Assembly (NCBI GenBank): GCA_032716605.1
Contig: CM064530.1
Coordinates: forward strand, 8,007,048-8,071,047
Length of the DNA stretch: 64,000 nt
DNA from: Paralithodes platypus
Taxonomy: Eukaryota > Arthropoda > Malacostraca > Decapoda > Lithodidae
Reading direction: 5' to 3'
The translations under genes were made by a program, and so were the position numbers. The notes beneath the pieces are model-generated. The model was given only the letters and a program-made list of their open reading frames with translations, was not told the DNA's origin and did no database searches. Below are positions 23,031 to 33,283 of this stretch, one piece after another (the first letter of the stretch is position 1; every line of letters starts with the position of its first letter).

Positions 23031-23483
23031 TTAAACTAATGCTAGGGTTTTCGTGATTTCGCTGGTATTAAATTTAGAGCTGAATCAAAATAATACTCAA
23101 TTTCTGGAGCAAATTACTATGTCTGCAATAACGGGAGATCTTTATGCAACTAAATGTATTATTATTTATAAGTTTAGACAGGATAAAGGCCTATAAATTA
23201 TTTCGTGTTAATTTGCATTCGCCCTCTAAAGAACTTACCAATATCCGCATTCATATTATTACGTCACGAAAAGTTGCCAAATACTAAATTGTAGGCTATT
23301 TATTACCCATAGATATATCCAAGTGCTTAATCTAGGCTACTCACGAATGCATTACACTAACATATTCCTAAACAAAATGCTTAGGTTAGGATATACAACC
23401 TCGCATGTTATTCCGCCCGAGAGCAGCCCTCTCTGGAAACAGCAACCGGCCCATAAGGTCAGCGAGTTCCCGAGTGTGCGTAC

Positions 23484-23515
<32 letters not shown>

Positions 23516-23553
23516 TGGTTTGTATGTGCGTATGTGTGTGCGAGTTCTTGGGC

Positions 23554-23561
23554 ATGACGTC
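23554..23561. promoter_or_regulatory. CRE-like site plus GC box, array unit 7
   Basis: TGACGTCA intact; GC box GGAGCGGGGC with one change. This unit starts abruptly near 23394 and decays after 23900. Confidence 0.4.
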
Positions 23562-24050
23562 ACTGAGGGAGCGGGGCTAATGTGCCAAGGGGATGTTCAA
23601 AAACTCGTGGTAATATTTATCACTATCTCGGGACTTAAGTAATGCCTGCCAATAATTTAATACTTCACTTAGATACATACAGGTAAGTACTGGACAACTC
23701 TTTGCTTCATACATTATCTATAACGTTGTTAAAAGATGATATTTTGAGTCAGTTGGTACGAGAAAGAATGTCATCGGCTTTTTGACTGGCTACAGCTGGT
23801 GTTTTTTGCTGGAAATTTAATTTAGCGTTAAATAGAAACGGGCGCTTTCTGCAAAATTTAAAAGCATGGACGAATATTGTAGAACATGCTTAATAAGCCT
23901 GCATATTTCAATTAACTGACAGAATAAGATTTAATCATTAATGCAGACAAAAAACTACCAATATTGCGACTAAGGGAGCGGGAAGGGAGGGGGGAGGGCC
24001 CGGAGGCCGGAGGGGCCCGGGGGAGAGAAGTTCAGATTCAGTGTTTACAG

Positions 24051-24155
24051 GATTTCGTAGGAGGTGGATGTGCGTCGGTGTTGGTCCGCGAAGGTGATAA
24101 ACTCTGTAAACTGTGTATTCCTATACATTGGGATGCTCTCCCATATCGAAATAAG
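24051..24155 (+). CDS. Candidate internal exon, 35 codons, unidentified
   Basis: Bounded by an acceptor (TTCAGTGTTTACAG, ending at 24050) and a donor (AATAAG then GTTAGTG). The length is 105 bp, open in phase 0, reading DFVGGGCASVLVREGDKLCK and ending ALPYRNK. It has two CxxC-like cysteines but no recognisable domain. It lies at the edge of low-copy sequence after the array, where a host gene is most plausible. A short open frame between splice-like sites can arise by chance. Confidence 0.25.
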
Positions 24156-24304
24156 GTTAGTGAAGCATCTAAGGTATATACTTTACTGCATTGTTTGGTA
24201 TTTTAGCCATTATAAGGGCTAATTCTATGCATTCGTATACCATCGTGGCTTGTTTGGCTCCGCTATAGTGTTCTCTCTGGCCGTCAGAGGGCACCACCGT
24301 CCGT

Positions 24305-24335
<31 letters not shown>

Positions 24336-25860
24336 CCCCAGTCCAAGCCACCATTTCGCTTCGTAGAAATCTAGCCTATGTTCCCTCTATAGTCTAGCAC
24401 TCTAGCTGGCCATATACTTATACAAATCATCTCTCCACATCCCCTAGGCATTCATACACCGTCACACGCCATCACTGGGTGAAAGTTGATGAGTGTCAGA
24501 AGCAAACTACGTGAATTTAAAGGAAGTTGAGCAAGGGATACACGAGAATTCGTTTAGGCCTAGCTTTTCTCCCGACCGACGAATCGAAAATCACCAACAT
24601 CTTCGAAATATCTCATCATATAAACTACACATATATCAAATAACAATGCTAACATGTAGATTGGGTCCTACTACAATAACATGATCGATATCAATCGACG
24701 TTACTCTACATATTAGGCAATTAGGTGGACAAAACCATAATATTCAAGGACACTAGTGCGCCGTTATGAGAAACAATTTATTAGGGAAAATAGGCACCAA
24801 TAGATTCGCCATATTTTTCTCCATTTAGGCCTAGTCCGCATGGAGGATTTTCGTTAGGCCTAGGCCTATCAACAAATTGTAAAATACCCACTTCACAGAC
24901 AAATACACCAAAAATCTAAGTCAAAGCGGGGGTGTGGGGGCGGCAGCCCCCACCTATAATACTAGGTTAGGCTAATGTCCTTTCAAAGGGGTATAGGGTA
25001 GTAAACACTAGGATAGCCTATACCCGGTCAGAGGTAAGAAGAAGAAGAGTCTTGCAGTAGTCTCCTATGTGAACGTACCGGTAATTAAAAGATAGCAGTA
25101 TAACTAAATAAGTTGGTCACCAATTATTTTGCAATATTTGAACACACATATGGATTTTATATGCTCTAAACATAATATGAAAATGTGTTTTAAGCCTCTG
25201 CAAAACCTAATAAAAATATATGGTACTAAAATGGATTTTTTTTTAAACATTGTTGTCAATACCTTCCTATAGACGGCACCGATTCGTACATACGCCATTT
25301 TCACCTGTCTCTCGAGGTCTGTCCACCAGCTTTTTAGTCCACTCCACCTGCCCATCTCTGTCGATAGGTTGGGTTGTTTGGTTAGGTTAATATACTAGGT
25401 CTCAGAAACATGATTCGTAGTTGCGGTAGTATTTACGGTATCTGGACACTTCGAGCGAATTCATATTCGAGCGGAGGCGCATTTAGGTTAGGTTAGGTTA
25501 ATTAGATTGTGCATCCGCTCGATCAGGAATTCGCTCGAAGTTCCTCGCATTCGTATTTACAGATACGGCCGAATACCGGTAGGCTACTAAATGGGCGCCG
25601 GCCCAACCGCCATGTTGTATCCCACGTAGGCTTACGTGTATTACGTAGGCTTATAGGTAGCCTACTACGGACACATTGTAGGCGGACACATTCTAATCCA
25701 CACATTGTGTGGATTAGGCTTGTATCCAATGTACTAGGTCTATGTTACTGGATATTTATGATTTAAATAAGTGCTACGTTTTCGATAAATCTGGTTATAT
25801 GGCTTTGCAATTAGGGTAATCATGAGCCGATTTCCGACATGTAGTTAGTCTTTTTCGATT
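24156..25860. other. Low-copy region, no gene recognised
   Basis: Holds a CT tract (24305-24336), a short TTAGG tract (25483-25502) and otherwise sequence I did not see repeated elsewhere in the window. The frames at 25104-25355 and 25509-25766 show no domain and poor coding character. Confidence 0.5.
25483..25502. repeat. Short interstitial (TTAGG)n tract
   Basis: About three and a half units of TTAGG, the arthropod telomere repeat. Other short ones are near 42005 (CCTAA strand) and 49999. Too short to indicate a telomere. Confidence 0.7.
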
Positions 25861-26230
25861 CTCAAAATACGAGCCAAGTTTTGCCAAAAATTGGCTCGGG
25901 TTTTCCAAAATTATGCTTTTTGGGGTTTGCAATTTAGGGAAACGAGCCAAAATTCTAAATTAGGTTACTGTAATTTGTTTACTCTTAAAATTCGCAAAAT
26001 CCGAGCCAAGTTTTGCCAAAACTTGGCTCGGGTTTTCCAAAATTCGGGTTTTATGCCTGCAATTTCGGGAAACCGGAGCCAAATTTCTAAATGAAGTTAC
26101 TGTCATTTTGTTGTCTACAAACTCAAAATCCGAGCCAGCTTTGGCCAAAACTTGGCTCGGGTTTTCGAAATATTGGGTTTTAGGCCTTAGAAATACCTTA
26201 AAACCCGAGCCAAGTTTTGCTAGATACGTT
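25861..26230. repeat. Tandem repeat of ~130 bp units with internal hairpin
   Basis: CGAGCCAAGTTTTGCCAAAA followed by its near complement CTTGGCTCGGGTTTT. The unit repeats at 25870, 26002, 26130 and, partially, 26204. Each unit also carries GGGAAACGAGCC-like and AGTTACTGT blocks. Confidence 0.85.
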
Positions 26231-26923
26231 TTAATCGCCGTTTTACGCATTTAACCCCTCATTTTCCCTGTACTTCATAGCCCTCCCCACTATCGGGCGG
26301 CGTGTCTTAAGATCGTTGTATAATGGGGAAAACGGTTTCGCCGAGGGTTGCAATTATTTCCAAACACTATATATTGATGAAAACTAACAGGGAAAAAAAA
26401 AAAAATCCATAGGAAAATTGGTGACCATCTTATTTAGTTTTTCCGTTTTCTCACTCTTATAATTACCTCTCCAAAATAGTTTTCGGTAAATTGATACGGT
26501 GTGACAGTCACGAGTTTTAGCATGTGTGTTTTTTTTTTTTTTTGCATTTTTTCTTTGATATAGCCTAGCCTACAGTTAGTTTTCTGAAATTCTGCCCACA
26601 GTTAACTCAAAGACAACTGCAGAGGTTGAAGTACGGTAACTAAACTAAAGGTTTCTAAATACCCCTGATGGTAACAAAGGCTTTAAAGTATCCCCAATAA
26701 GCTCACAATCGCGTCATAAGCGTGAAAGGGTTAATCCACCCATTTCCCTTTAATGTACACTCGGATACCAAAGTCTCTAGCCCACTCATAACATATCGTG
26801 GATCCCCTATGTTTTTCTGTATGCAATTATAACTTTTGATTGATTTTTTTGGATAGAACTTGCTTCTCAATAAATAGTATATGTAGTTTTGTAGTTGATT
26901 GACAGACAATTATATTCAATAAT

Positions 26924-27456
26924 TGACCACTTGCGAGTTTCAGGCTATAAGAAACAGGGTGTCAAACGACGCAATGAACTTTTTGTATAATGATAACAGA
27001 AACCCCCCCCCCCCAAAAAAAAAAAATGTAGGCTAGGCTAAATTGACACAATTTTGGTCTCCATATTTTCCATCTTGATTGTTTTTTTTATTGCAGGAAA
27101 TACTGTTTTAGACACCTAAATTCTCAACAACAAAAATCTGGGGGCATGCCCCCGGACCCCCCTAGAGCTCGCGCCTTCGCCGCGCTATAATGATAACAAA
27201 ATAATAAACCATAATGATAACACAATTCATATTTTGTGGATTGACACCCTGATAAGGAAGTTGGAGCTGTAGACATCGATAGTAAACAGAATGCAATAAT
27301 ATATGTTTCTGACGGCTAAAGAGTATGTTGAATTGGATTGTAGGCTATGTATTTATAAAGTAACTAGGCTACAACCATATTTTAGCCGGTAATTCTCCTA
27401 AATATCGATGTATACAGCTCCAACTTCCATATAGAACGAAACTCGCAAGTGATCAA
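26924..27456. mobile_element. MITE family G, split by a hAT-like insertion
   Basis: Inverted ends ACCACTTGCGAGTTTCAGG and its complement; the right half starts again at 27252 with ATAAGGAAGTTGGAGC. Intact relatives are about 235 bp (38499-38733). Superfamily not determined. Confidence 0.75.
26955..27251. mobile_element. hAT-like non-autonomous element, 297 bp
   Basis: Ends CAGGGTGTCAAA and TTGACACCCTG, flanked by 8-bp repeats ATAAGAAA (26947-26954) and ATAAGGAA (27252-27259) with one mismatch. CAGGG ends and an 8-bp target fit hAT. It interrupts the MITE at GGCTATAAGGAAG, which uninterrupted copies show intact. Confidence 0.8.
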
Positions 27457-27559
27457 TTCGTTTGCAGAGATATAGCCTAGTTCCATAAATAGATAGATAG
27501 ATATAGGTGTAGTTGATAATGTTGCATGAGTGGGCTGAAGACCATGGTATCCGAGTGTA

Positions 27560-27652
27560 CTACAACCATATTATAGCTGTTAATTTGGCTCAATATCGAT
27601 ACTTGGGCCTATACCTCCAACTTCCTTATAGCCGGAAACTCGCAAGTGGTTA
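27560..27652. mobile_element. Partial MITE family G (right half)
   Basis: ATCGATACTTGGG..CTCCAACTTCCTTATAG..CTCGCAAGTGGTTAA; the left half is missing. Confidence 0.65.
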
Positions 27653-27660
27653 ACTCAATC

Positions 27661-27905
27661 GTTCACACCTATTTCCTGGTCGACTCTTCCCAAATGGTAG
27701 AAATATCAGTTCATAACTCAAATGTTCACACCTACATCCTGGTCGACTCTTCCCAAATGGTAGAAATATCAGTTCATAACTCAAATGTTCACACCTATTT
27801 CCTGGTCGACTCTTCCCAAATAGTAGAAATGTCAGTTCATATTCATACCTCAAATGTTCACACCTATTTCCTGGTCGACTCTTCCCAAATAGTATAAATG
27901 TCCGT
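27661..27905. repeat. 63/69-bp minisatellite derived from MITE family Q
   Basis: Four units starting GTTCACACCT at 27661, 27724, 27787 and 27856. The monomer core (ACACCTATTTCCTGG, CTCTTCCCAAATGGTAGAAA) equals the core of single-copy Q elements near 35090, 47610 and 51430. Units are multiples of three, so both strands stay open; not a gene. Confidence 0.85.
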
Positions 27906-28043
27906 TCATTGCCCAAGTACAGTTGCTCACACAAATTACTTTCCATTAAGTGATTTTATGTAGGCCTATAGAAGCAAACCTAGTATTTTTGACTTACCCG
28001 ATACCGGTACAGGTAAAGTTTGCTATATAGGCCTAACCGTTAA

Positions 28044-28347
28044 GCGGAGATGGCCCGTTTGTCTGGTCCCCCTTCTCCCTCATGTTTAGCCCCATTAGTT
28101 TTTAGACGTTTGGCGATTGTAAGACCTTTCACCCCATTTCTTTGTCAATATTAAGACCTTTCGTGCTATTTAGGTGTCGATTTATTTCCTGGCGAACGGC
28201 GAACGACAGTGAACCTGTAATTTTGGAAGAACCGGCCTTCGAATTAATCCAGAAGGGGGATCTAATGGATTTTTTTTCTTTTCTTTTAATGGAGGTCTAA
28301 GGAGGGGAAAAACATGAACATCATCGACTTAAAATAATCCCTTCCAC
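28044..28347 (+). mobile_element. Kolobok-like TTAA MITE, decayed
   Basis: TTAA at 28040-28043 and 28348-28351. The interior carries TTTAGCCCCATTAGTTTTTA, TAAGACCTTTCGTGC, TTAGGTGTCGATTT and GGCGAAC..CGAC. The terminal match is weak. Confidence 0.65.
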
Positions 28348-28351
28348 TTAA

Positions 28352-28440
28352 TTGCCCACTTACGAGTTTCATGTTATAAGGAAGTTGGAGCTGTTCTCAC
28401 TGTAGAGATCGATATGAATTATAATTGCCAGCTTGAATAT
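28352..28440. mobile_element. Partial MITE family G (left half)
   Basis: CCCACTTACGAGTTTCATGTTATAAGGAAG..., truncated at the mariner-like MITE that follows. Confidence 0.6.
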
Positions 28441-28451
28441 TGGTCGTAGTA

Positions 28452-28647
28452 CAGTTATCCAAATAAGTGATGTCCCGGCACCAAGTATATTTCTATCAAT
28501 AATTGGTATCAACACTAAGCATTAATTCATTGTTTCGAGTGAGATATACAGAAGTAATACACCCTATTCAACATCTGACAGACATTAATACAGCATGCAG
28601 CGAGCAAAACGTAATGACAGCGAAGACACGACTTATTTGGCCAACCG
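28452..28647. mobile_element. Mariner-like TA MITE (family M)
   Basis: TA at 28450-28451 and 28648-28649. Ends CAGTTATCCAAATAAGTGAT and CGACTTATTTGGCCAACCG. The interior AACATCTGACAGACATTAAT is shared with 43135-43323 and 43680-43880. Confidence 0.7.
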
Positions 28648-28710
28648 TACATTCATGAAGACATAAAACCAAATCCATCATACTTTCTATCCATCAGAAA
28701 CATGTACCGG

Positions 28711-28714
<4 letters not shown>

Positions 28715-28785
<71 letters not shown>
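28715..28785. repeat. TA microsatellite
   Basis: About 70 bp of pure TA. Confidence 0.95.
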
Positions 28786-28787
<2 letters not shown>

Positions 28788-28851
28788 CGTCAGGGTGTCA
28801 AATGAAAACCGAGTCCATTTCTTTTTAGTCTTTATCATTGTGGGGTGTTTT

Positions 28852-29345
28852 TTTTCTATGTGAGTGAGGGAGGTAAAAGGCAGAACTGTCTGTAGCGAGT
28901 GCCTCCCCCAGAGTTGAAAGAGTGACAGGGCCAAAATCAAGGGACATCCGAGCCAAAATTCCTGGACACACGGAGTTTGAAGCAATTTAAGTCATAGGAA
29001 GAGGGATAGACTGATTCTGGGAGAGAGTTCCATAGCTCAGCTGTTGAAATTTGAATAGAAGAAACTCAGAGTAATGTTTCACTCTTGTGTTGGAGAGTTG
29101 CACAGAGTAGGGGTGGGATTGTGTTGCAAGATGGGTACTACGTACCCTATGTAGAGGAGGTATACACTGGGAAAGCTCAGAGGAACACTGATTATTATAG
29201 TAGCGATAGAATAGAGAGAGAGAGAGATGCAACATTGCGGCGGAGAGAGATTGCAGAGAGTTGGTGAGTGGACGGGAGTTAATGATACGAAAGGCTTTCC
29301 TTTCAACTTTGTCTAGGAGAGCGGTGTGAGAGGATCCTCACCACA
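28852..29345 (-). mobile_element. LINE family J, 3' end, minus strand
   Basis: The minus-strand translation in pieces reads KPFVSLTPVHSPTLCNLSP, HRVRSTHLATQSHPYSVQLS and LSYGTLSQNQS-like blocks, typical of a Jockey/CR1-group ORF2 C-terminus. It ends with the GTGCCTCCCCCAGAGTTGAA block. Longest copy of this family here; several frameshifts. Confidence 0.75.
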
Positions 29346-29899
29346 CATGCGAACAATACTCAATACAAGGACGCACCGGTATACAGTATGTACCGGTATA
29401 GGCTAGTTGTAATCATGGTACCGGGTAGGCTTTAGGGGTAAGACGGGGTAATTTCGCCGAAAATCGCGTATTTTGACGAATAGAAACTGCCACAAGTGGA
29501 ATTTTTAACGTTTTAATTTGTTATCTATACATTCAGCCTTTCTGCTATACATGACCAAAAAACGAAAACAAATTATAATGTTTTGGTCATGCTGCCGAAT
29601 TTTTGAAAAAAAGTCACTCGCGGCGAAATTACCCTGCCCGGCTGGGTAATTTCGCCGCGACCTATTTTACGCATTATCTAGCTAGTAAACTAGATAACAT
29701 TATATGATTAATGGCCAGACAAAACACTAGCGCGCAGATAAAAGCAATGAAAACATTCACAAACTCAAACTGACACTAAACATCTTCTTTAGAACCCGCC
29801 CGCAGACCGTGTAGATCCACAGGGCTGACCTTTAAATCGGTACTGGCTCAGAAACGTTAGTAGGAGGGAAAGTTTAGAGTAGAAGGATAGTATAAGGGA

Positions 29900-32376
29900 C
29901 AGTTTTTGTTTTTTTTGTTTTGCCCCTCACCGCCGCTCCACCCTCCCCCTCACCGCCGCTCCCCCCCCCCTCCCCCTTTACCCATTTCTCTTCCTCCACA
30001 TTTTCTCCAGCATCTTCTTCACTATCTCTATGTCTTGTGTTTCCATCTCCTGTGTTAACCCCAACAGCGCCCCCACCCCTCTATCGTCTCTCCGCTTTAT
30101 CTCCTCCCACCCCCTCTCCCCAACTCTATTCCTCATGTATCCCTCCAACTCGTCTCTCTCCTCATTATATCTCGTACATTCCGTTACTATGTGCTCTATG
30201 TCCTCCACTATTGGGTCTCCTCCCATTTCACATTGGTTGCAGTGCGGTCCCATTCTATTCCATCTTGTTCTCTCATTCGTCTCCAGCGATCCTGTCCTTG
30301 CTTTAAACAGTAGTTTCGATCCCCATCCTCCAGCATAGAATAGCTCTCTAGCTGGTTTTTCCTTCTCTTTGTAATATGCCAGCGTGGCTTTATTTTCTAC
30401 CCCCTCCCTCCACTTTCTTCTCCCCTCCTCCTTTATCCCTTTCTCTATCTCTCTGACACATCCCCTCCCATTTTCCAGTATGACCCACTCCTCTCTCCCA
30501 TTTCGTTTTCTAAATTCCCCTCCCACACGGTCCTGTTTCATATTTATCCTCCCCCAATCTTCTTTTGCATTCTCTGTTCCATTTACTTTCCTCGCTCGCC
30601 CAGCTGTATACCTTCTTTGGCCACCTATCTTCCTCCATCCCCTCTAGCCTCACTTTGTACTTCCCTTTCGCTTTCCCTATCCTTTCTTCAAACGTACTCC
30701 ACCCCATCTCCCCTCGGATTGCTTCTTGTGCTACGTATTTATTTGCCCCCAATCCTGTCCTCCCGATTTTATTTTGTACCGTTTCTAATTTCTTCGTTTC
30801 TGCCTCTGTTGTTTCTACCGCCTCTAAGCCGTACATTATTGCAGGTACTCCTAATCCTTTCCAAAGCCCTCGCACTATTTCGTAGCTATTCGCTCTTAAC
30901 CTTGTCGCGCTCCATAGTCTCCCATTCCATTGTTGCATTTGTCCAATCTTTTCACTTTTCGCCTTTTCAAACCCTTTCTCCGTAATTGTTACCCCCAGAT
31001 ATTTATACTCCATTGTCTTCTTCATTCTGTTTCCTTCCAGTGTCCATTCCTCGTCCTCTTGAAGCTGTCCATTCATTTTCATCACTTGGCTCTTTTCTTT
31101 ACTAAATCTTACTTCTAGTTCCTCTCCGAATCTCGCTGCTTCCTCTAGTAGTCTCTGCAACCCTCCTCCAGTTTCTGCCATCAGAACTACGTCGTCAGCA
31201 AACAGGAGTACCCCCAGTCTTTCCTTATTTATCTGGATCCCCTCCCCCACTCTTTTTATCCTCTGTGTCATTTCTTCCATATATAACGCAAATAATAACG
31301 GCGATAATACGCACCCCTGCCTTACTCCCTTCTTGCTTTCTACCCATCCCGTTTCTATACTACCTAGCGCGTACTTCGCCTTTGTTCCTTGGTACATCGA
31401 TGTTATGTTTATATACTTTTCTGGTATTCCACTCCTTGCCATTATTTTCCACAGCAGTTCCCTGTTTACTCTATCGTATGCCTTCTCTATATCCAGGAAT
31501 GCACAGTAACCCGTTTTCTTCCCTCTTTTCATTTTCCCTATCACTTCGTTTAGTATATAGATATTATCTGTCCCCCTCCTGTCTCTTCTGAACCCATTTT
31601 GCTCGTCACTTATTATTCCATTTCCCTTGTATGGCTCTATTCATCCTTTCCTTCAATATCCCGCAGAAGAGTTTCCCTATTGTGTTTGTCACTGTCACTG
31701 GCCTGTAGCTTTTCATTTCCTTCTTACTCTTGTACCCTCCCTTGTGCAACAGCGTTACTCTCGCTTCATTCCATCTTTCTGGTACTCTCTCATTTCCCAT
31801 TACCTCATTAAACATTTTCTTCAGCCTTCTTTATTTCCACAGGGATCTGCCTTGCTTGGGCCAATCGGCTTTCTGCAGACTCCCATTTTCTTATGTTCTT
31901 GCCATTTCTTCCCCCCCCCCCCCCTTCTATGTACATTTCATTAGGTATCCCATCCGGGCCGGTCGCCTTTCCCTTTTTTAGTGCTTTGATCCCTCTCCTT
32001 ACTTCTTCTATTGTGAGTTCTCTTTCCATTTCCCTCTTATCTTGTTCTGGTAGTCTTCTCTCTCTCATTTCCAAGTTCCATTCCCTCCCCTCCCCTTGTT
32101 AATTTACCTATTTCCTCCCAGTATCGCTTTATTTCAATCTTTATTTCTTCTTCTGTCTTTATTATTCTATCTCCCACTATTAGCTCCACGCTTTCTTCCT
32201 CTCTACCGATCTCACCTCTTAACATCCTATACCACTCCTTTTGTCCCTCTTTCCCCTTGTTTCTGATCTTTTCTACTTCTTCTTTCTCGTGTTTTATCAT
32301 TGCCTCTTGTATTAGTATTTTTACCTTCTTCCTTTTCTCCTCGTATGCCCAATAGAAAAACGTTGCACGCACACAC
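29900..32376 (-). pseudogene. Non-LTR retrotransposon ORF2 (reverse transcriptase), decayed
   Basis: Read right to left, the minus strand gives a basic linker (32378-32037), then KKGKATGPDGIPNEMY (near 31960), then ERWNEARVTLLHKGG and KSYRPVTVTNTIGKLF (31815-31606). Next comes the catalytic core in one frame (31544-30510): FLDIEKAYDRVNRELLW, GVRQGCVLSPLLF, LLFADDVVLMAE. After that is the thumb region with GLGANKYVAQEAIRGEMGW. It closes with a CxxC..H..C block, HCNQC and EHIVTECTRY, in 30541-29978. No endonuclease domain, so it is 5'-truncated. It is broken by frameshifts near 31600 and 30520 and by a 61-bp CR1 insertion. T-rich sequence at 29902-29923 may be the poly-A tail. Clade uncertain. 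Confidence 0.85.
31841..31901 (+). mobile_element. 61-bp CR1 3' end inserted in the LINE
   Basis: AGGGATCTGCCTTGCTTGGG to CCCATTTTCTTATGTTCTT, splitting the minus-strand frame after the GPDGIPNEMY block. It is the only CR1 piece I see outside the MULE-like element. Confidence 0.8.
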
Positions 32377-32465
32377 ACGCAACTGAACAGGGCGGGCAGA
32401 GATGCAGCTGTGTCACACGTGTAGGCCTAGACGCCACCAAGTATATGGATCTTGGGCGCCACTGT

Positions 32466-32815
32466 CTAGTGCGGGTGTGGACGTGTCTAGTGCGGGTGTG
32501 AGTTGTGGACATGTAGTGCGGGTGTGGACGTGTCTAGTGCGGTTGTGGACGTATGTATTAGGCCTACGGGTGTGGAAGTATCTAGTGCGGGTGTGGAGTT
32601 GTGGACATGTGCGGGTGTGGACGTATTTATTAGGCCTACGGGTGTGGAAGTATCTAGCGCGGGTGTGGACGTGTCTAGTGCGGGTGTGGAGTTGTGGACA
32701 TGTAGTGCGGGTGTGGACGTGTCTAGTGCGGTTGTGGACGTATTTATTAGGCCTACGGGTGTGGAAGTATCTAGTGCGGGTGTGGACGTGTCTCGTGTGG
32801 GTGCGGCGTGTAGGT
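32466..32815. repeat. GTGTGGACGTGTCTAGTGCG minisatellite
   Basis: Variants of GTGCGGGTGTGGACGTGTCT and TTAGGCCTACGGGTGTGGA recur with higher-order order. Open frames here are repeat artefacts. Confidence 0.9.
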
Positions 32816-32964
32816 TGCTAGTACAAAGTATCAGCTGACGGCTACTGCCAACACTGTGTCACTTCAAACACACATACAAACCACCCCAAACACCCTCACA
32901 CACACCCGACCATACCGTCAGACGCGCCGCTAGCCCCGGCTCCAGGCCCCGCAAAACTGCAACA

Positions 32965-33075
32965 AATCCTAAGCCAAACTAGATCTACAACCTAAGCCAA
33001 ACTAGCTATACAACCTAAGCCAAACTTGCTCTACAACCTAAACCAAAACTGCTCTACAACCTAAGCCAAACTGCA
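32965..33075. repeat. ~24-bp minisatellite
   Basis: About five units of CTACAACCTAAGCCAAACTA with small changes. Confidence 0.85.
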
Positions 33076-33283
33076 GCCGAATCCATGCAATAGTTTCGGA
33101 GATATCGGCGTTTGAATGTAAATTATTAGCGCCGCGGCGAAATTACCCGTCTTACTTAGTTCAAATTATGTCTATGTAAGTGATAATATGGCCAAAACAA
33201 TGCTATTTCATGTTAATTTTCCTTAATTCCTTCTCATATTTATGCTAGTATTCAAACAAAATTGTTCCGATTTGACACCCTGG

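Larger units (their letters stand above)
1..24000. repeat. Degenerate tandem array of ~2.4-2.8 kb units (7 copies)
   Basis: The same ordered blocks recur: GTAAAAGACGTATGG...GGCGCGGGTTGAG(GA)n; CAACAGCCTGCCATTCC; TAGTGTCAGTTAATTT; CA tract; CTGGCTAGCC..CTTAGGAAGG; GGGCAGCCCTCTGT; CGCATGTTATTCCGCCCGAG; a TG tract; TGACGTCACTGAGGGGGCGG; GTTGGTACAACGAAGTACG; CATATGCAGAAAAAGAACTA. Intervals between TGACGTCA anchors are 11,015 (2,648 without the MULE), 2,742, 3,366, 1,472, 2,643 and 1,440 bp. Short intervals reflect deletions, for example 19430 to 19465. Long ones carry insertions. The last, truncated unit fades out by about 23950. No conserved reading frame was seen. Confidence 0.85.
26758..27557. 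mobile_element. TA-flanked element hosting nested insertions
   Basis: Starts CACTCGGATACCAAAGTCT and ends AGACCATGGTATCCGAGTG, bordered by TA at 26756-26757 and 27558-27559; the terminal repeat is about 35 bp. Single ends of the same family are at 39566-39592 and 44672-44703. TA duplication fits Tc1/mariner. Most of its length is the inserted MITE 26924-27456. Confidence 0.6.
29439..33154. mobile_element. Candidate composite element with TAAGACGGG termini
   Basis: The left end TAAGACGGGGTAATTTCGCC and right end GGCGAAATTACCCGTCTTA are inverted copies with one indel, 3.7 kb apart. An internal palindrome (29613-29660) repeats GGCGAAATTACCC and GGGTAATTTCGCC. The interior holds a LINE and two minisatellites. 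No clear target duplication. It may be one filled element or two neighbouring fragments. Confidence 0.35.

Noticed and set aside
13503..23555. Cys/Val-rich small frames in the array (for example 13503-13688, 16699-17055)
   Set aside because: They lie on CA/TG tracts and are not preserved between array units.
25483..25502. Telomere or subtelomere
   Set aside because: Only about three TTAGG units; too short, and such tracts are common interstitially.
25861..26230. CRISPR-like array
   Set aside because: Eukaryotic context, and the 'spacers' are themselves repeated; it is an ordinary tandem repeat.
29920..32102. Many plus-strand frames of 60-128 codons
   Set aside because: Antisense of the minus-strand LINE ORF2; S/P/L-rich and without domains.
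32402..32838. 139- and 111-codon frames rich in V, W and G
   Set aside because: Translation of a minisatellite.
28791..33282. A 4.5-kb hAT element bounded by CAGGGTGTCAAAT and ATTTGACACCCTG
   Set aside because: The 13-bp ends match, but the 8-bp flanks (TATGACGT and GTGTATGT) do not. The two ends are probably separate fragments of the family seen complete at 26955-27251.
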